Source: Phyto melanocephala (lineage: Eukaryota > Arthropoda > Insecta > Diptera > Rhinophoridae). Taken from it: 64,000 nucleotides of DNA. The stretch spans positions 72,878,465 to 72,942,464 of the forward strand of contig OW799236.1 of the NCBI GenBank assembly GCA_941918925.1. Reading direction: 5' to 3'. The notes beneath the pieces were generated by a model. It searched no databases. It saw nothing but the letters and a program-made list of their open reading frames with translations, and was not told the origin of the DNA. Shown piece after piece: positions 48,290-59,019 of this stretch; position 1 is the stretch's first letter, and the number at the start of each line of letters is the position of its first letter. A program made the position numbers and the translations under genes.

Positions 48290-48480
48290 GAAAAGTTCGT
48301 TCTGAGGAGTTTCTGTTATTCCCGATAGTGTGGCAGAAGAACCGTTGACCTAGGCTTGTCGTCGTACCAAACAATTGAAAATCAACATTGTCCTGGAAAA
48401 TATGGGTTATCGGATAGAAGTAGGCTATCGAATCCGAGGCGAGCATTAGACCGATATTTTGTTTTACTGATTTGGTTGTA
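48290..48480 (+). pseudogene. Mariner deletion derivative, orphan copy
   Basis: SVIPDSVAEEPLT and RRTKQLKINIVLENMGYRIE reproduce the same N-to-C-terminal junction (QQLSI to IENMDYRIE) seen inside family 1, but here the copy lies outside that repeat. It ends in a GEH-TDILFY-like C-terminus. Confidence 0.65.
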
Positions 48481-48484
48481 ACTT

Positions 48485-49750
48485 TTCTTTATTCGAACTA
48501 TAAGGTATGAAATAAAAAAATTTTGCTGTTTCGTTTGCTTCCTCCATATATTTATTTGGTGTAGAACTAAAACTGTGATCGCCCTAAATATTTTGTTTGA
48601 TTTTCTCAATAAAACACAATAATCAGATAAAAACCAAAATTATCCCAATAATATTTGTTATTAAATGTAAATTTAGACATATGATTATAGTAATTAATTA
48701 AAAATTATAAAAGCTTAATACAATTACTCTTTTCTACAATATAAACAAAAGCATTAAAGAACAATTAAAATATAGAATGAATTCAAATAATGATACCTGA
48801 AGAAGCAATATTTGGCAAATACAGATTTGAATTTACAAGTGTTTGTTGTAAATACAATAATAATGAAAATTTAATATAATTAGCTACATGGTTATTATGA
48901 ACATTTTCTGGATAAACTAATTTTAGGTATGTATTGAATTAACTAATTAAAAACATAAAACAAATAAAATGTTGGTTATAAAGAATTTTATGGAAATTAC
49001 TAATGCAACTTACAGATGCCAGTATATTTATGTAACAAATATTGTTGTATTCGTACACGGAAAAAATAAATACGAATTCAAGTTACAAAAATTAATAATG
49101 TAATTTAAGTGTTAATTTTAAATTTAATTATTCAATAAATTTGATTTGGCGCCAGTCATCATAATTAAACGGAAGTCAGTAATTTTAATTTAAGAAATTG
49201 TGAAAAAAATCGATTAAGAATATGAATTAAAATTTGTGTATATTTAAGAAAATTATTGAAATTAAATTGGTTATGCCTTTAATTAAAGTGTATTATTAAT
49301 ATTTATAAAGTCCACTGATTTCATATATTTGTGGCTATTCCGTCTTTTTCGAGTAAAATAAAATTTTTCGAATTTGTTACTGCAACAGCATTTCAGAAAA
49401 CTTGAGTACTTTGAAACACAGAGCAGCGCGTATATATTTATTTTTAACAAATTTAATTTTCGTTTTTAGTTCTGGTATTTGATATTAAATAGATGGACCC
49501 GAAAAATAATGAAAAATTATAAGAATTAGAAAAACGCTTACCAATAGCTGTTAGATATTTTTACGGCATACATGTAATTAAAAATAGTAAGAGGCATTCA
49601 AGATGCAATAGACTTTGATTGCAGTAACTAAAAAAGCTTTGATCTTACCATAAAAAAGGTTTTATAAAATTTAGTTGGATAGGTGTTTAATCACTATAAA
49701 ATAGCCAGTAATTTTTTGACGGAATTTTATTTTATTTAAGATTTCATTTT
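48485..49750. other. AT-rich non-coding stretch
   Basis: No gene recognised. TACACGGAAAAAATAAAT at 49054 resembles MITE tips common in flies, but I found no partner end. Confidence 0.4.
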
Positions 49751-49753
49751 AAG

Positions 49754-50481
49754 CTAGCCAAGCCTGGCGCGCGTTGCTACGCCCCTTAATGAATAAAAAT
49801 GCATTCTGAATTTTAATAGAATATCGAGTGCAAGAAGCTCAAAATTATATCATTTTTGTAATGGGCGTGGCACCGCCCACTTTTTTAATCACGAAATTAG
49901 ATAGTGGTGACAGCTTAATATGTGTGCAAAGGTTCAGAAAAATCGTTCTAGTGCAAGTAGCTAAAAATTATAACTTTTTTATGGGGGTGGCACTGCCCGC
50001 TTTTTTAATCATGTAAAGTCATGACAGCTCAATATGTGTGCAAAGTTTCAGAAAAATCGGTCCAGTGCAAGTTCCTCAAAATTATAACTTTTTTTTATTG
50101 GGCATGGTCATGCCCACTTTTCTAACCACGAAATTATATATTCATAACAGCTCAATATGTGTGCAAAGATTCAGAAAAATCGGTGCAGTGCAAGTACCTC
50201 AAAATTATAACTAATTATAACAAAGTTTGAGTTCGATAGGTTTTACAGTTTCGGAGTCTATAGCTAACACACACACACACACATAGAGTTTCACTTTTAT
50301 ATATCTGTGGCTTGGAGCTAAAAGGGCCAATGTCACTTTTTTGCTCTTCATAAATAAAATGCTGTCCAATGTCACTATGAAAGCATCTATTAAAGTTAAA
50401 GTTCAATTCCAATTATCTCAAAAGTAAATATTTTGGCATTGGCCCTTTTAGCTCCAAGCCACAGATACATATGTATATAGA
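49754..50481 (-). mobile_element. Helitron-like element with nested MITE
   Basis: On the minus strand the 3' end is GCCAGGCTTGGCTAG (CTAG at 49754-49757), with GCCA/TGGC able to form a small stem just before it. The 5' end appears as TCTATATACATA (from 50481) interrupted by a MITE (50302-50467), then TATATAAAAGTG. The interior has three units of about 130 bp with CCGATTTTTCTGAA..TTTGCACACATATTGAGCTG. An AC microsatellite lies at 50269-50283. The base after CTAG is C rather than T, so the 3' end is not perfect. Confidence 0.55.
50302..50467. mobile_element. TATCTGTGG MITE, short copy
   Basis: The left tip TATCTGTGGCTTGGAGCTAA continues AAGGGCCAATG, and the right tip is its inverse. The copy is 166 bp long. 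It lacks an internal stretch of about 87 bp present in the copy at 53511-53763. Confidence 0.75.
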
Positions 50482-50559
50482 TTTTAAGTTTTTCGTAGTT
50501 AAATTGTAAACAAATTATCCTAAGAGTGAACAAATTTAATGTTTTTGGTAAAAGTATGT

Positions 50560-50703
50560 CCAAAATATTAATACCACGTCCGACGGACATGTACAACCGA
50601 CTACCCTATTCATAAGATTTGTAGGATCGGAAATTAATATTATAAAAAATTACAAACGGAATGATAAGACTATATACGCTTGATACCATAGATGAAGGGT
50701 ATA
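50560..50703 (+). repeat. Family 2 repeat, terminal fragment
   Basis: GTCCGACGGACATG, ATCGGAAATTAATATTATAA and a terminal GATGAAGGGTATA match the right end of family 2 with substitutions. Confidence 0.55.
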
Positions 50704-50964
50704 AGAAAAACTGTCAATTGCTTTTATACTTTGCCTGTCTCATCAAGTATTGCACTGCTTATTAAATTATAAATTATAATTATTTTATATATTTCAATGT
50801 TGTTAAAGAAAATTGTTTTATACCACCTTCTTGTTATGTCTGTTCATGTTCATGTCTGTACATTTCTTGTTATCTTTCTAGTACCACTAAAATAAGTAAA
50901 ATTTTATAATTCCGCACCTTTTACTATTTTCTTTTAGAAATAGTCTATATTTCTCGCTATAAAA

Positions 50965-51292
50965 AGTACCGGGCGGGTATGTAAACAAGCAAAATTGTCG
51001 CATTGAAAAGCTGATGCACCCAAAACGAGTCACTGTTTGGATCAGATCTTGGTCCAGAGGCATAATTGGGCCATTTTTCTTCAAAAAACAAGAAGTGGCC
51101 GTTACAGTCAATGGCGATCGTTATCGGGCCATGTTGAACGATTTTTTTTTAACGCAAATTGAAGAGGAGGATAAGGGCAACATTTGGTTTCAACAGGACA
51201 GTGCTACGTGCCACACAGCCAAAGCCAAGATACCTCCACACCAAATTTTTTTTAAAATCCTGCCAGTAGTTTTTACTGCAACAGAGTTCTGA
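50965..51292 (+). pseudogene. Mariner-type transposase fragment
   Basis: GGYVNKQNC, IEKLMHPKRVTVWIRSWSRG, IIGPFFFKKQEVAVTVNGDR, YRAMLNDFFLTQIEEEDKGN and IWFQQDSATCHTAKAK (second catalytic Asp) are readable, mostly in one open frame (51014-51292). The frame then leaves the family at HQIFFKILPVV and stops, so the third Asp is missing. It is the same subfamily as 10300 and 26695, and is less decayed than the others. Confidence 0.8.
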
Positions 51293-51299
51293 GAGAAAG

Positions 51300-52480
51300 A
51301 AATAGAAAGAAAGATTTTATTTTAAAAAGAGTACACGAATATTTCAAAACTTACTTTATTAAAACTAAAATTTAAAAACATAATAGTTGTTTAAGCAAAA
51401 TTTTTAAGAGTTTTTATCCTTAAAGCCAAACACTGTATTGCAACCATGTTTTTTTTCATCATATACCTTGTCCTTATATTTTTATAAGAACATGTGCAGA
51501 CTTAAGCTTTTAAATATTTAAGAAAAATATTAACTTCATTTTTAAAAACTCATACATACACACAAGTATAAAGTTATGAAAATAATTTCAATAAAAATTT
51601 CAACACTATATTTGTATGTGTTTGTGTACATTTTAACTTCAAGTTATAACTTGTATAATTTTGACCTTCCTTAAGTTGTGTTTTCATTGTAGAAGACCAT
51701 TAGTTTAGATTAAAAACTATAAAAATGTCGTAGTAATGTGAGAAATGTTATCAATTTATAATTTATATTGTACACAATTGACAAGTTACAACGAATATGG
51801 CACACATACATACATACATATAATAACATATATGCATTTGTATAACATTTATTACGTCTCCTGTTAATTTTTAGTTTTTACTTTAATATGCCCAACAAAA
51901 GAAATTTCAAGGAAAATGTGATGTGATGCTTTTACAATCCAAGCAATAGTTTGCTTTTGTTTTTGTTACAATACCAAACACATAAACACTCATTGCAATA
52001 GTTCAAATTCTAAGAACGGCATATAGAACAAAATAATTGACGATATTATTCAGTGAATATTTGAAAACTTTAGGTACGAAACTGTTGCTCATCCTTCTCA
52101 GGAAGTGCTAGCTGCAGGAAAACAGAACATACTAAACCCACCTTTATATTAAGGGATCTTATAATTTTTCCACCATCACACATAAAACACTGACTTGTAA
52201 AACCATTTGTAAAAGTTCTTGACAAATATAGAAATTATTTCCATTTTTTTTCTGAAAAACTTTCAATAACTGAGTACAGAAATGATAAAGTTGGAAATTT
52301 TGGGAGGGCGCACAAATAAATGAAAACAATTATAAGATACTCAAATTTTATGGAAACTATGATATAGATGAAAAAAACGGCATGAAATGAGTTTTTTTTT
52401 TGCTTATTAAAAATTTTTTGGGAGAAAAGAAGAAAACTTCTAAATTTTTTTCAACTCGCCAAACAACTGATAAGTCAAAG
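51300..52480. other. AT-rich non-coding stretch
   Basis: No gene or classified element recognised. Confidence 0.4.
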
Positions 52481-52720
52481 ACTTAGATGTAACATAAACA
52501 TCAATATGAATATTAAATAAAAGTGATTGACCAGTAGAATACAGGTAACGATGTAAAAATTCAAAATCAAATATTTTACTGGAGAAATAAAGCAAAATGA
52601 CGTATGGCATTAAAACTGATATCTAGACTAAATTACGCTGTGGTAACTATTCCTATGTACAAGTGATAGTGAAGATAGTGAAGGGTGTTACCAAATTCAG
52701 CACGGCCGATATATAATTTT
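52480..52720 (-). repeat. Degenerate family 2 repeat end
   Basis: AAAGTGATTGACCAGTAGAA resembles the family 2 interior, and AAATTCAGCACGGCCGATAT is a decayed form of the TTCGGC-GCCGAA end on the other strand. Confidence 0.45.
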
Positions 52721-53510
52721 TTTAGTTATTTTATTTCTAAAAACATTTGTTGCTCTGGGTTATATTTTATATTACATGTTCAACTTGTATCTACATAATA
52801 TTTCAGCTACAAGAACATTTTGGATTTAAACAAAAACGAAAGCAAAGTAACCAAATTATAAAAAGTTTCATACATTTAGGCAATTAAAAGTTTTATATTC
52901 TAGCAACTAATGACAACTTAAGATTTAAAACATCATTAAATGTATTCGATTGCTGCAATAAGTCATATAAATGAAAATGTTGACTTATTTTAAAAGAAAT
53001 AAACTGCTCTACGAAACGATTTACTCTATTGCATTATAATAACATAAAATAAAAAGAATGATGAGACCACAAAATATGTTACTTTGGAATTCTTTTAAAA
53101 ATTTTTTAAATTTAGTGGGCAGAAACCTACTTGTTGAACATTATTACAATAAAAATAAATGACTAGTAGTAGTAAAGTAGTAAAGTAGTAGGTATTTAGC
53201 TAAATTTTATTTGAATTCAAATTATTTTCAAATACAACTTGACAGAAATAAAGAAATATTTTTAAAGATTTAAGCATTCGTTTTCTGCGTTTAAAATCAT
53301 AAAAAGCTGCTTCAACAAAGTACTAAATCTCACTTCAACCATCAATGGCTCCAATATTTTTTACTTTTTCATGGTATTTATTAAATGCAAAAGGTTGGTC
53401 ACTTCAGTTTTATCGAGGTATGTAAAACAATAATATCGTATTTGAATTGATCTTTAAGGTAAAAGACATTTAAATATAAAGTCAAAAACTGGTAGTAAAA
53501 TATGCCATTA
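52721..53510. other. AT-rich non-coding stretch
   Basis: Nothing recognised apart from a short TAGTAG-rich tract at 53162-53192. Confidence 0.4.
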
Positions 53511-53763
53511 TATCTGTGGCTTGGAGCTAAAAGGGCCAATGCCACTTTTTTGCTGTTTTGAGTTAATCATTGCATTAGATTTGTTTTTTTGCTCTATTTC
53601 ATGATAGTAAAACAGCTAAAGTCATACTTAACCCAGAACAGCTTCATAAATAAAATGCTGGCCAATGTCACTATTAAAGCATCTATAAAAGTTATAATTC
53701 AATTCCAATTTTCTCAAAAGAATATATTTTGACATTGGCCCTTGTTGCTCCCAGCCACAGATA
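53511..53763. mobile_element. TATCTGTGG MITE, long copy
   Basis: TIRs TATCTGTGGCTTGGAGCTAA and its inverse near 53763 (AGCCACAGATA, with TTGTTGCTCCC in place of TTTAGCTCC). Flanking TA on both sides fits a TA target duplication. It is 253 bp long and collinear with the 50302 copy except for the extra internal segment. Confidence 0.75.
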
Positions 53764-53901
53764 TAAAGCTGCGGTCCAAATATTAACATAAACTTGGAAA
53801 ATTTAGGAAATCTGTTTTATTTTGATTCCACCGAAAACGCAATAAAAAATCCTATGATTCATGTAGTTTATTATTATAATAAAAAAATATTTATTTGTTT
53901 A

Positions 53902-55750
53902 TCTATATATATAAAAGAGTAACGTGACTGACTGACTGATTCATCATCGCACAGCCCAAACGCTAAGAGCTAGAGACTAGATGAAATTTGGACAATCGGT
54001 TCCTCTTTCGATGTATAGCTCCACTAAGAAGGGATTTTTGGAAATTCGTACTTTAAGGGGGTAAAAATGGGTAAAAATGGGTAAAATCGGTAATCTTATA
54101 TCTGTTAAAATAAAAATGATACAAATTAAATTGAAAAAGTATTGTAATTTGCACAAAAAATAAGCTGACAGGTGTCTGGACTTTTTTGGAATTTTCAACT
54201 CCTAAGGGGAAAAAACGGGTAAAAACTATAATTTGGTACTTTTTTTGGTACCCTATGTAACTTCCAAACGCATAAAGCTAGGAAAAAGATTTAAACTGTA
54301 TTAAGTAATCCGCAAAAAAATATTAATAAGATTCGGCACTTTTTTCAAATTCATATGTATAAGGGGTAAAAATTGTCCCTTTTTTTGGTACTTTTTTTAA
54401 AATAAACTTTTCTTATATTATTCAATGGGACAAAATTTGACAATTATTATTTCCTAATAGAATATGGACAACTATTTAGGTGAAATTTTTGGAAACTTTT
54501 CGTGGGACAAAAAAGGTACCAAAAAGGGGAAAATTCCGGAAAATGTATGTAATTCCTAATTAGACGGCCAATTTTCACAACATTTTTAATTGGGATTTTA
54601 CTAGACATAAAAAATTATGTAATTTAGTAAAAATTGAAACACAAATTGAAACAGGGTAGAAAAGGGAAAAATCGAGAAGAGTTTGGTACTTTTTACAACA
54701 TAATTACTTTTATGCAAAAAATAGTAGATTTACTGACTTTAAATCATGTCTATTAAAATATTTTGTTACACAGATATTTGAACTTTTTAAACTTGGAATT
54801 TGGAACTTGGACCAAAAATTTAATTTTTCGCTTTTCTATGGTACTTTTTGTATTTTCTACGTTTATAAAGGTAGAATTGTAAAATAAAGGACTATTGATT
54901 CCAGGTAAGACTAAAAATGTTATGGGTGACCAAAAGGTACTTTTTTGAATTTTTGTGGTACTTTTTGTATTTTCTACATTTATGAAGGTAGGATCTTACA
55001 ATCAAGGACTTTTGATTCCAGGTGAAACTGAAAATGTTATGGGCGACCACAAAGGTACTTTTTTGAATTTGTATGGCAATTTTTGTATTTTTAACGTTTG
55101 CGAAGCAAGAATTTCGAAATTAGTGATACAAGGTAAGGTTAAATATGTTATGGGCGATCAAAAAGGTACTTTTCTGAATTTGAATGGGAATTTTTGTATT
55201 TCCTACGTTTATAAAGCTAAAATAGTGAAATAAAGGATTGTTGATTCAATTTGAAAATTAAAGTTATATTGGAGACACAAAAAAGCCTTTTCGCATTTTT
55301 ATTGTACTCTTTGTATTTTTACGTTTGTAAACATAGATTCTTAAAATTAGTGTTTTTTGATCCGAGGTCTAAATCTTAATATTATGGACGACCAAAATTA
55401 CTTTTTCTCTTTTTATATATTTTGTATACATAGAATTCTGAAAAAAGGTAATAATAAACCAAGTGGAAGTTTTAGTGAAGGAAAAAATGTTACTTTTTTA
55501 ATTTTTAGCGTAATTTTTGCAAAATATGAATCTTAATTTTTGAAACTCAGTAGCATTGATCTTGCTTTTAGTTAGGAAATATGTATATGCCCGATATATC
55601 CTTACTCTACTTTTTATATTTCTAAGTAAATTGAATCAAAGAAACACATGTTCATAAATTGAACCAAAAATATTTAATAATTATAAATAGAACTTGAGTA
55701 TTCAATAAATAGTAAGAACTGCACTAACGAAGTAGCGGGTTAAATGCTAG
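53902..55750 (+). mobile_element. Helitron-like non-autonomous element
   Basis: The 5' tip TCTATATATATAAAAGAG is preceded by A (53901), and the 3' tip GCGGGTTAAATG-CTAG (55747-55750) is followed by T. This fits the Helitron rule of TC...CTRR inserted between A and T. After the 5' tip come CTGACTGACTGATT and CGCACAGCCCAAACGC, which I associate with an insect Helitron family. It is 1849 bp long and contains tandem repeats (54836-55420) but no Rep/helicase. The frames at 53977-54198 and 54955-55233 are repeat-derived. Confidence 0.75.
54836..55420 (+). repeat. Internal tandem repeat, period about 115-118 bp, about five units
   Basis: Units start with the GGTACTTTTTGTATTTTCTA-like motif near 54839, 54957, 55074, 55187 and 55302. 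Each includes GTTATGGGCGACCA- and AAAGGTACTTTT-type blocks. Divergence increases toward the 3' end. Confidence 0.75.
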
Positions 55751-56029
55751 TATATTCATAATAACAAAGAAATTTTTTTATTTCAAGAACTTGAACGCGT
55801 CAATTAATTTTTTTAAAAATTAAAAAAAATGCTCGGTCAAAATAATACTTCTTCATCCAATATTTTGTTCTTAAGAAAATTAAGCAAAACTACTATATTT
55901 TAGTTTTGCGTTTACACAACAATATAATAATAAGTTTTTAATACTTGTTGTGTGTCTTTTGACATCTTTCAACGGGAATTGATTCTTAAGAAAAAAAATC
56001 TATTTCCCTGAAAATTGTTAAAATCCATG

Positions 56030-56690
56030 TAAAAGGAGTTCTAGATCAAAATGTACGAAATTATATACAGCACAGCGTCTTTTTCGGTCCATTAAAAATT
56101 TTAAATGTAATAAAACTGTCAAAATTAGACGCACGATTCTGATATTTTGCAAACTTTGTTTTTTTTATTTATGAATTTGTAATAACGAAAAATTTAGGTG
56201 ACATGGCTAATTTAACACCCATCTTCTATAAAACGATGTATCAAAAAGTCAAATAATTCCACTATGGACAAAGATTTTGAAAGAATATAGACTTTTTATT
56301 GAAGCATCTAAACGCCTTATATTAAATTCGTATAATTTCTTATGAACAAAGATTTTGGTTGAATAAAGAACTCAATAATCAAATATTTAAATTGTATATA
56401 GATTTTTCGTTACAGTTATCTAAATGCAAGAAAATCAATATGACATAATTACTTCAACGCCCACCTCTCACATTAAGCACCTCACACACTGGGCACTTTA
56501 ACGCCCAGCTCCTATGTAACGCTTTTTTTATTGATATTATTTCTATTAAAACGGAAATGTTGGAAAAAAAAACTTTATAATAGACTATCTGAGTTGAATT
56601 TAAACATTAATTAAAAACTATTTTAAAATTGGGAGTTGCCATGCCCACACACACTTAATATTATTTTTCAACTACGTCTACTTAAAGATA
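56030..56690 (-). repeat. Old, degenerate family 1 copy
   Basis: It has GAGTTCTAGATCAAAATGTA, TTTTTCGGTCCATTAAAAAT, ACGATTCTGATATTTTGCAA and CGCCCACCTCTCACATTAAG, collinear with copies A and E but with many substitutions. Both terminal palindromes are missing. Confidence 0.6.
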
Positions 56691-57191
56691 TTATTCAATC
56701 AATAGTTTTTTCTTATTTATTAATTAATATAATTTCCTAATAAAAGTAATAATATCGTTTATAAGTAATAATAAGTAATTAATAAATAAAAAGAAGTTAT
56801 TGCTTAGAGAACGTACACGCAAAGAAAAAATATGGTTGTGGTAACCATAATCGAAGAGCAACATACTATGATTGAATTGTATGATTATGTTTCAAATAAT
56901 AATGGTTACCAGTTATCATTATTATGTTTAATTTAAGTATCATTCAATAAACATATATGTACATATATGGCTACAATTGAAATCGGCAATCTTTGCTTTT
57001 TTACGGCAAATTATTTTCTTTTGCTGTAACATACACATATTGATTCTACTTACCAATTTAATTGCAATTTTTTACCAATATTTTTTTACATTTTCTCGTT
57101 TATTTTTAAATTTATTTTAATTTTTCAAAACTTTTGTTCCTTTTTTTGACATCTCAAACTTTTAAAATAATAAAAATTTATTCAGCAAGAA

Positions 57192-58660
57192 GAAGAACAA
57201 TTTTTTTTTTTTTTTTTTTTTTTTTTTATTAATTATTAAAATGCAATCTATCTATGTAAAGATAATAAGCAAATTGGATAACATTTAAAGAGGCATTTGT
57301 AGAAGTACATATTTAAAAGTACATCTATAAAAATTAGAAAAACATCATTTATAACAAAAACAATATATACAATTAGATAACAATAAATAATCATATATGT
57401 ACATATATAAATAAATACATAATTTTAAACAGTAATTTTTAATACATAATATTAAATTTGTATATTACATATATACATACATACAGACATGTATAAATAT
57501 TTACATACATATACACACACGCACATATGCATACATTTTCGGGAATCATCTATAAGGTAGGTCTAAAATTTGAAATCTCTTTAGCCGGTTAATTTCATCA
57601 CTGTCATCTAACAACGATATTGCTAACGCATTCACATGGAAGCTTAATCTCCTTAAATATTTATTACTATATGAGTTAATAGCTTCTTTAACAGTTTGCA
57701 TTTTAAGATCACAATGTATTGCTTCATTTGTAATAAACCAGGGTGACTGAACAATAAGTCTTAGTGTCTTAGACTGATATCTTTGTAAAATTTCGATATT
57801 TGAATTACTGGCAGTTCCCCATAGTTGAATCCAATAAGTCCACACTGGTTTTAATATAGCTTTATAAAGTTTTAACTTGTTTTCAATGTTAAGTTGAGAT
57901 TTTGGCCCAATCAGCCAAAAGAGCTTTCTGTTCAAAAAATTCAAATGCTGACGTTTATTTTTTATATGATCTTTCCACGTTAAGCGACGATCCATGTATA
58001 AGCCAAGATATTTAACACAATTATTTTTAGGTATTTGAGTACTATTAATAAAAAGATCAGGACAATCACCTTTTCTTAAAGTGAATGTGATATGAATAGA
58101 CTTTTCCGCGTTAACTTTTATTTTCCATTTAGATAGCCAAGATTCAATCAAATTTAGTTGATTCTGAACATTATTTGACGCAACTGTAGGTAAATCGTCT
58201 TTAGCTAAAATTGCGGTATCATCTGCGTATGTTGAAATAAGTACATTTTCTGAGACAGGCATATCAGAAGTAAAAATTGAGTATAATACAGGACTAAGAA
58301 CACTTCCCTGAGGTACTCCAGCTCTAATATTACAAATATTAGATCTTTCATCAGAAGACTTAACATAAAATGTCCTGTTTTGAACATACGATTTAATAAT
58401 TGAATAAAACGTAGCAGGAAGCAGCGTTTTTAGTTTAAAAAATAGCCCATTATGCCAGACTCTGTCGAATGCCTGCTGAACATCCAAAAAAGCAGCAGTG
58501 CAATATTTTTTCTCTTCAAAAGATTTACGAATAACATCTATAACTCTGTGACATTGTTCTGGTGTACCATGGTTTGATCTAAACCCAAATTGATAATCCG
58601 GAATAATATCAAACTGCTCAAGTAAAGGTGATAAACGGCTATTGAAATTGAAGAACAATT
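57192..58660 (-). mobile_element. 5'-truncated Jockey-type non-LTR retrotransposon
   Basis: The insertion is bracketed by GAAGAACAATT (57192-57202 and 58650-58660). Its minus-strand 3' end is a 27-nt A run (T on plus, 57201-57227). The 3' untranslated region is about 315 nt with ATAC-rich simple sequence. The 5' end is truncated within the reverse transcriptase, typical of incomplete target-primed reverse transcription. It is inserted in the TIR element 56814-59014. Confidence 0.85.
57546..58658 (-). pseudogene. Jockey-type reverse transcriptase, C-terminal 370 residues, open frame
   Basis: Non-LTR reverse transcriptase that would copy element RNA at the nicked target. Visible motifs by residue of the open frame: FGFRSNHGT (24-32), AAFLDVQQAFDRVW (55-68, first catalytic Asp), GVPQGSVLSPVLY (114-126), and the catalytic box YADD (144-147). 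They are followed by a thumb region with KYLGLYMDRRLTWKDHI, and the frame ends RFQILDLPYR. No RNase H domain follows, as in the Jockey clade. The frame opens at a TTG codon. The first three residues come from the duplicated target rather than the element, so there is no true start and the endonuclease and N-terminal RT are missing. Its lack of any stop suggests the insertion is young. The 60-residue frame at 58205-58387 is a shadow. Confidence 0.9.
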
Positions 58661-59019
58661 GAAATCAAATTATTATTAAAAAAAAACATAGCTTGATTAT
58701 TTTGTAATCATACTGTTGTCTTACTTATTATTTAATGATTATTTTTAATTTTTAATGATTTTGAATATAATGTTATTTTTGTCGTCATAATTTTTTTAAA
58801 TCATACTATTTTTAAATGGTAACCATTTTGGAATTCTTACGAAAAGTAAACATTAAATGATACAATTCAAACAAATGCTTAATTATTGTGACAAAATATA
58901 TGATGAAAATAAAGAAAAATAACTATTAATTGTTTTCGACAACCAAATATTGTTTTAGAAAAAATAATATGACCGTCGTGATCATGTCGTAACTATGGTT
59001 TTTCTTTGCGTGTAGTAGA

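Larger units (their letters stand above)
56814..59014. mobile_element. TIR element interrupted by a Jockey insertion
   Basis: Terminal inverted repeats CACGCAAAGAAAAA (56816-56829) and TTTTTCTTTGCGTG (to 59012), flanked by TA on both sides (56814-56815 and 59013-59014). Subterminal sequences on both sides are rich in GGTTACC/GGTAACC. Without the retrotransposon (57201-58649) and one copy of its duplicated target, the element would be about 740 bp. No transposase is encoded. TA flanks suggest a Tc1/mariner-type or similar MITE. Confidence 0.7.

Noticed and set aside
49054..49072. TACACGGAAAAAATAAAT as a MITE tip
   Set aside because: No matching inverted end was found within several kilobases, so no element is called.
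53977..55233. Open frames within the 53.9-55.75 kb region
   Set aside because: They follow the Helitron-like body and its tandem units; no Rep, helicase or other motif is present.
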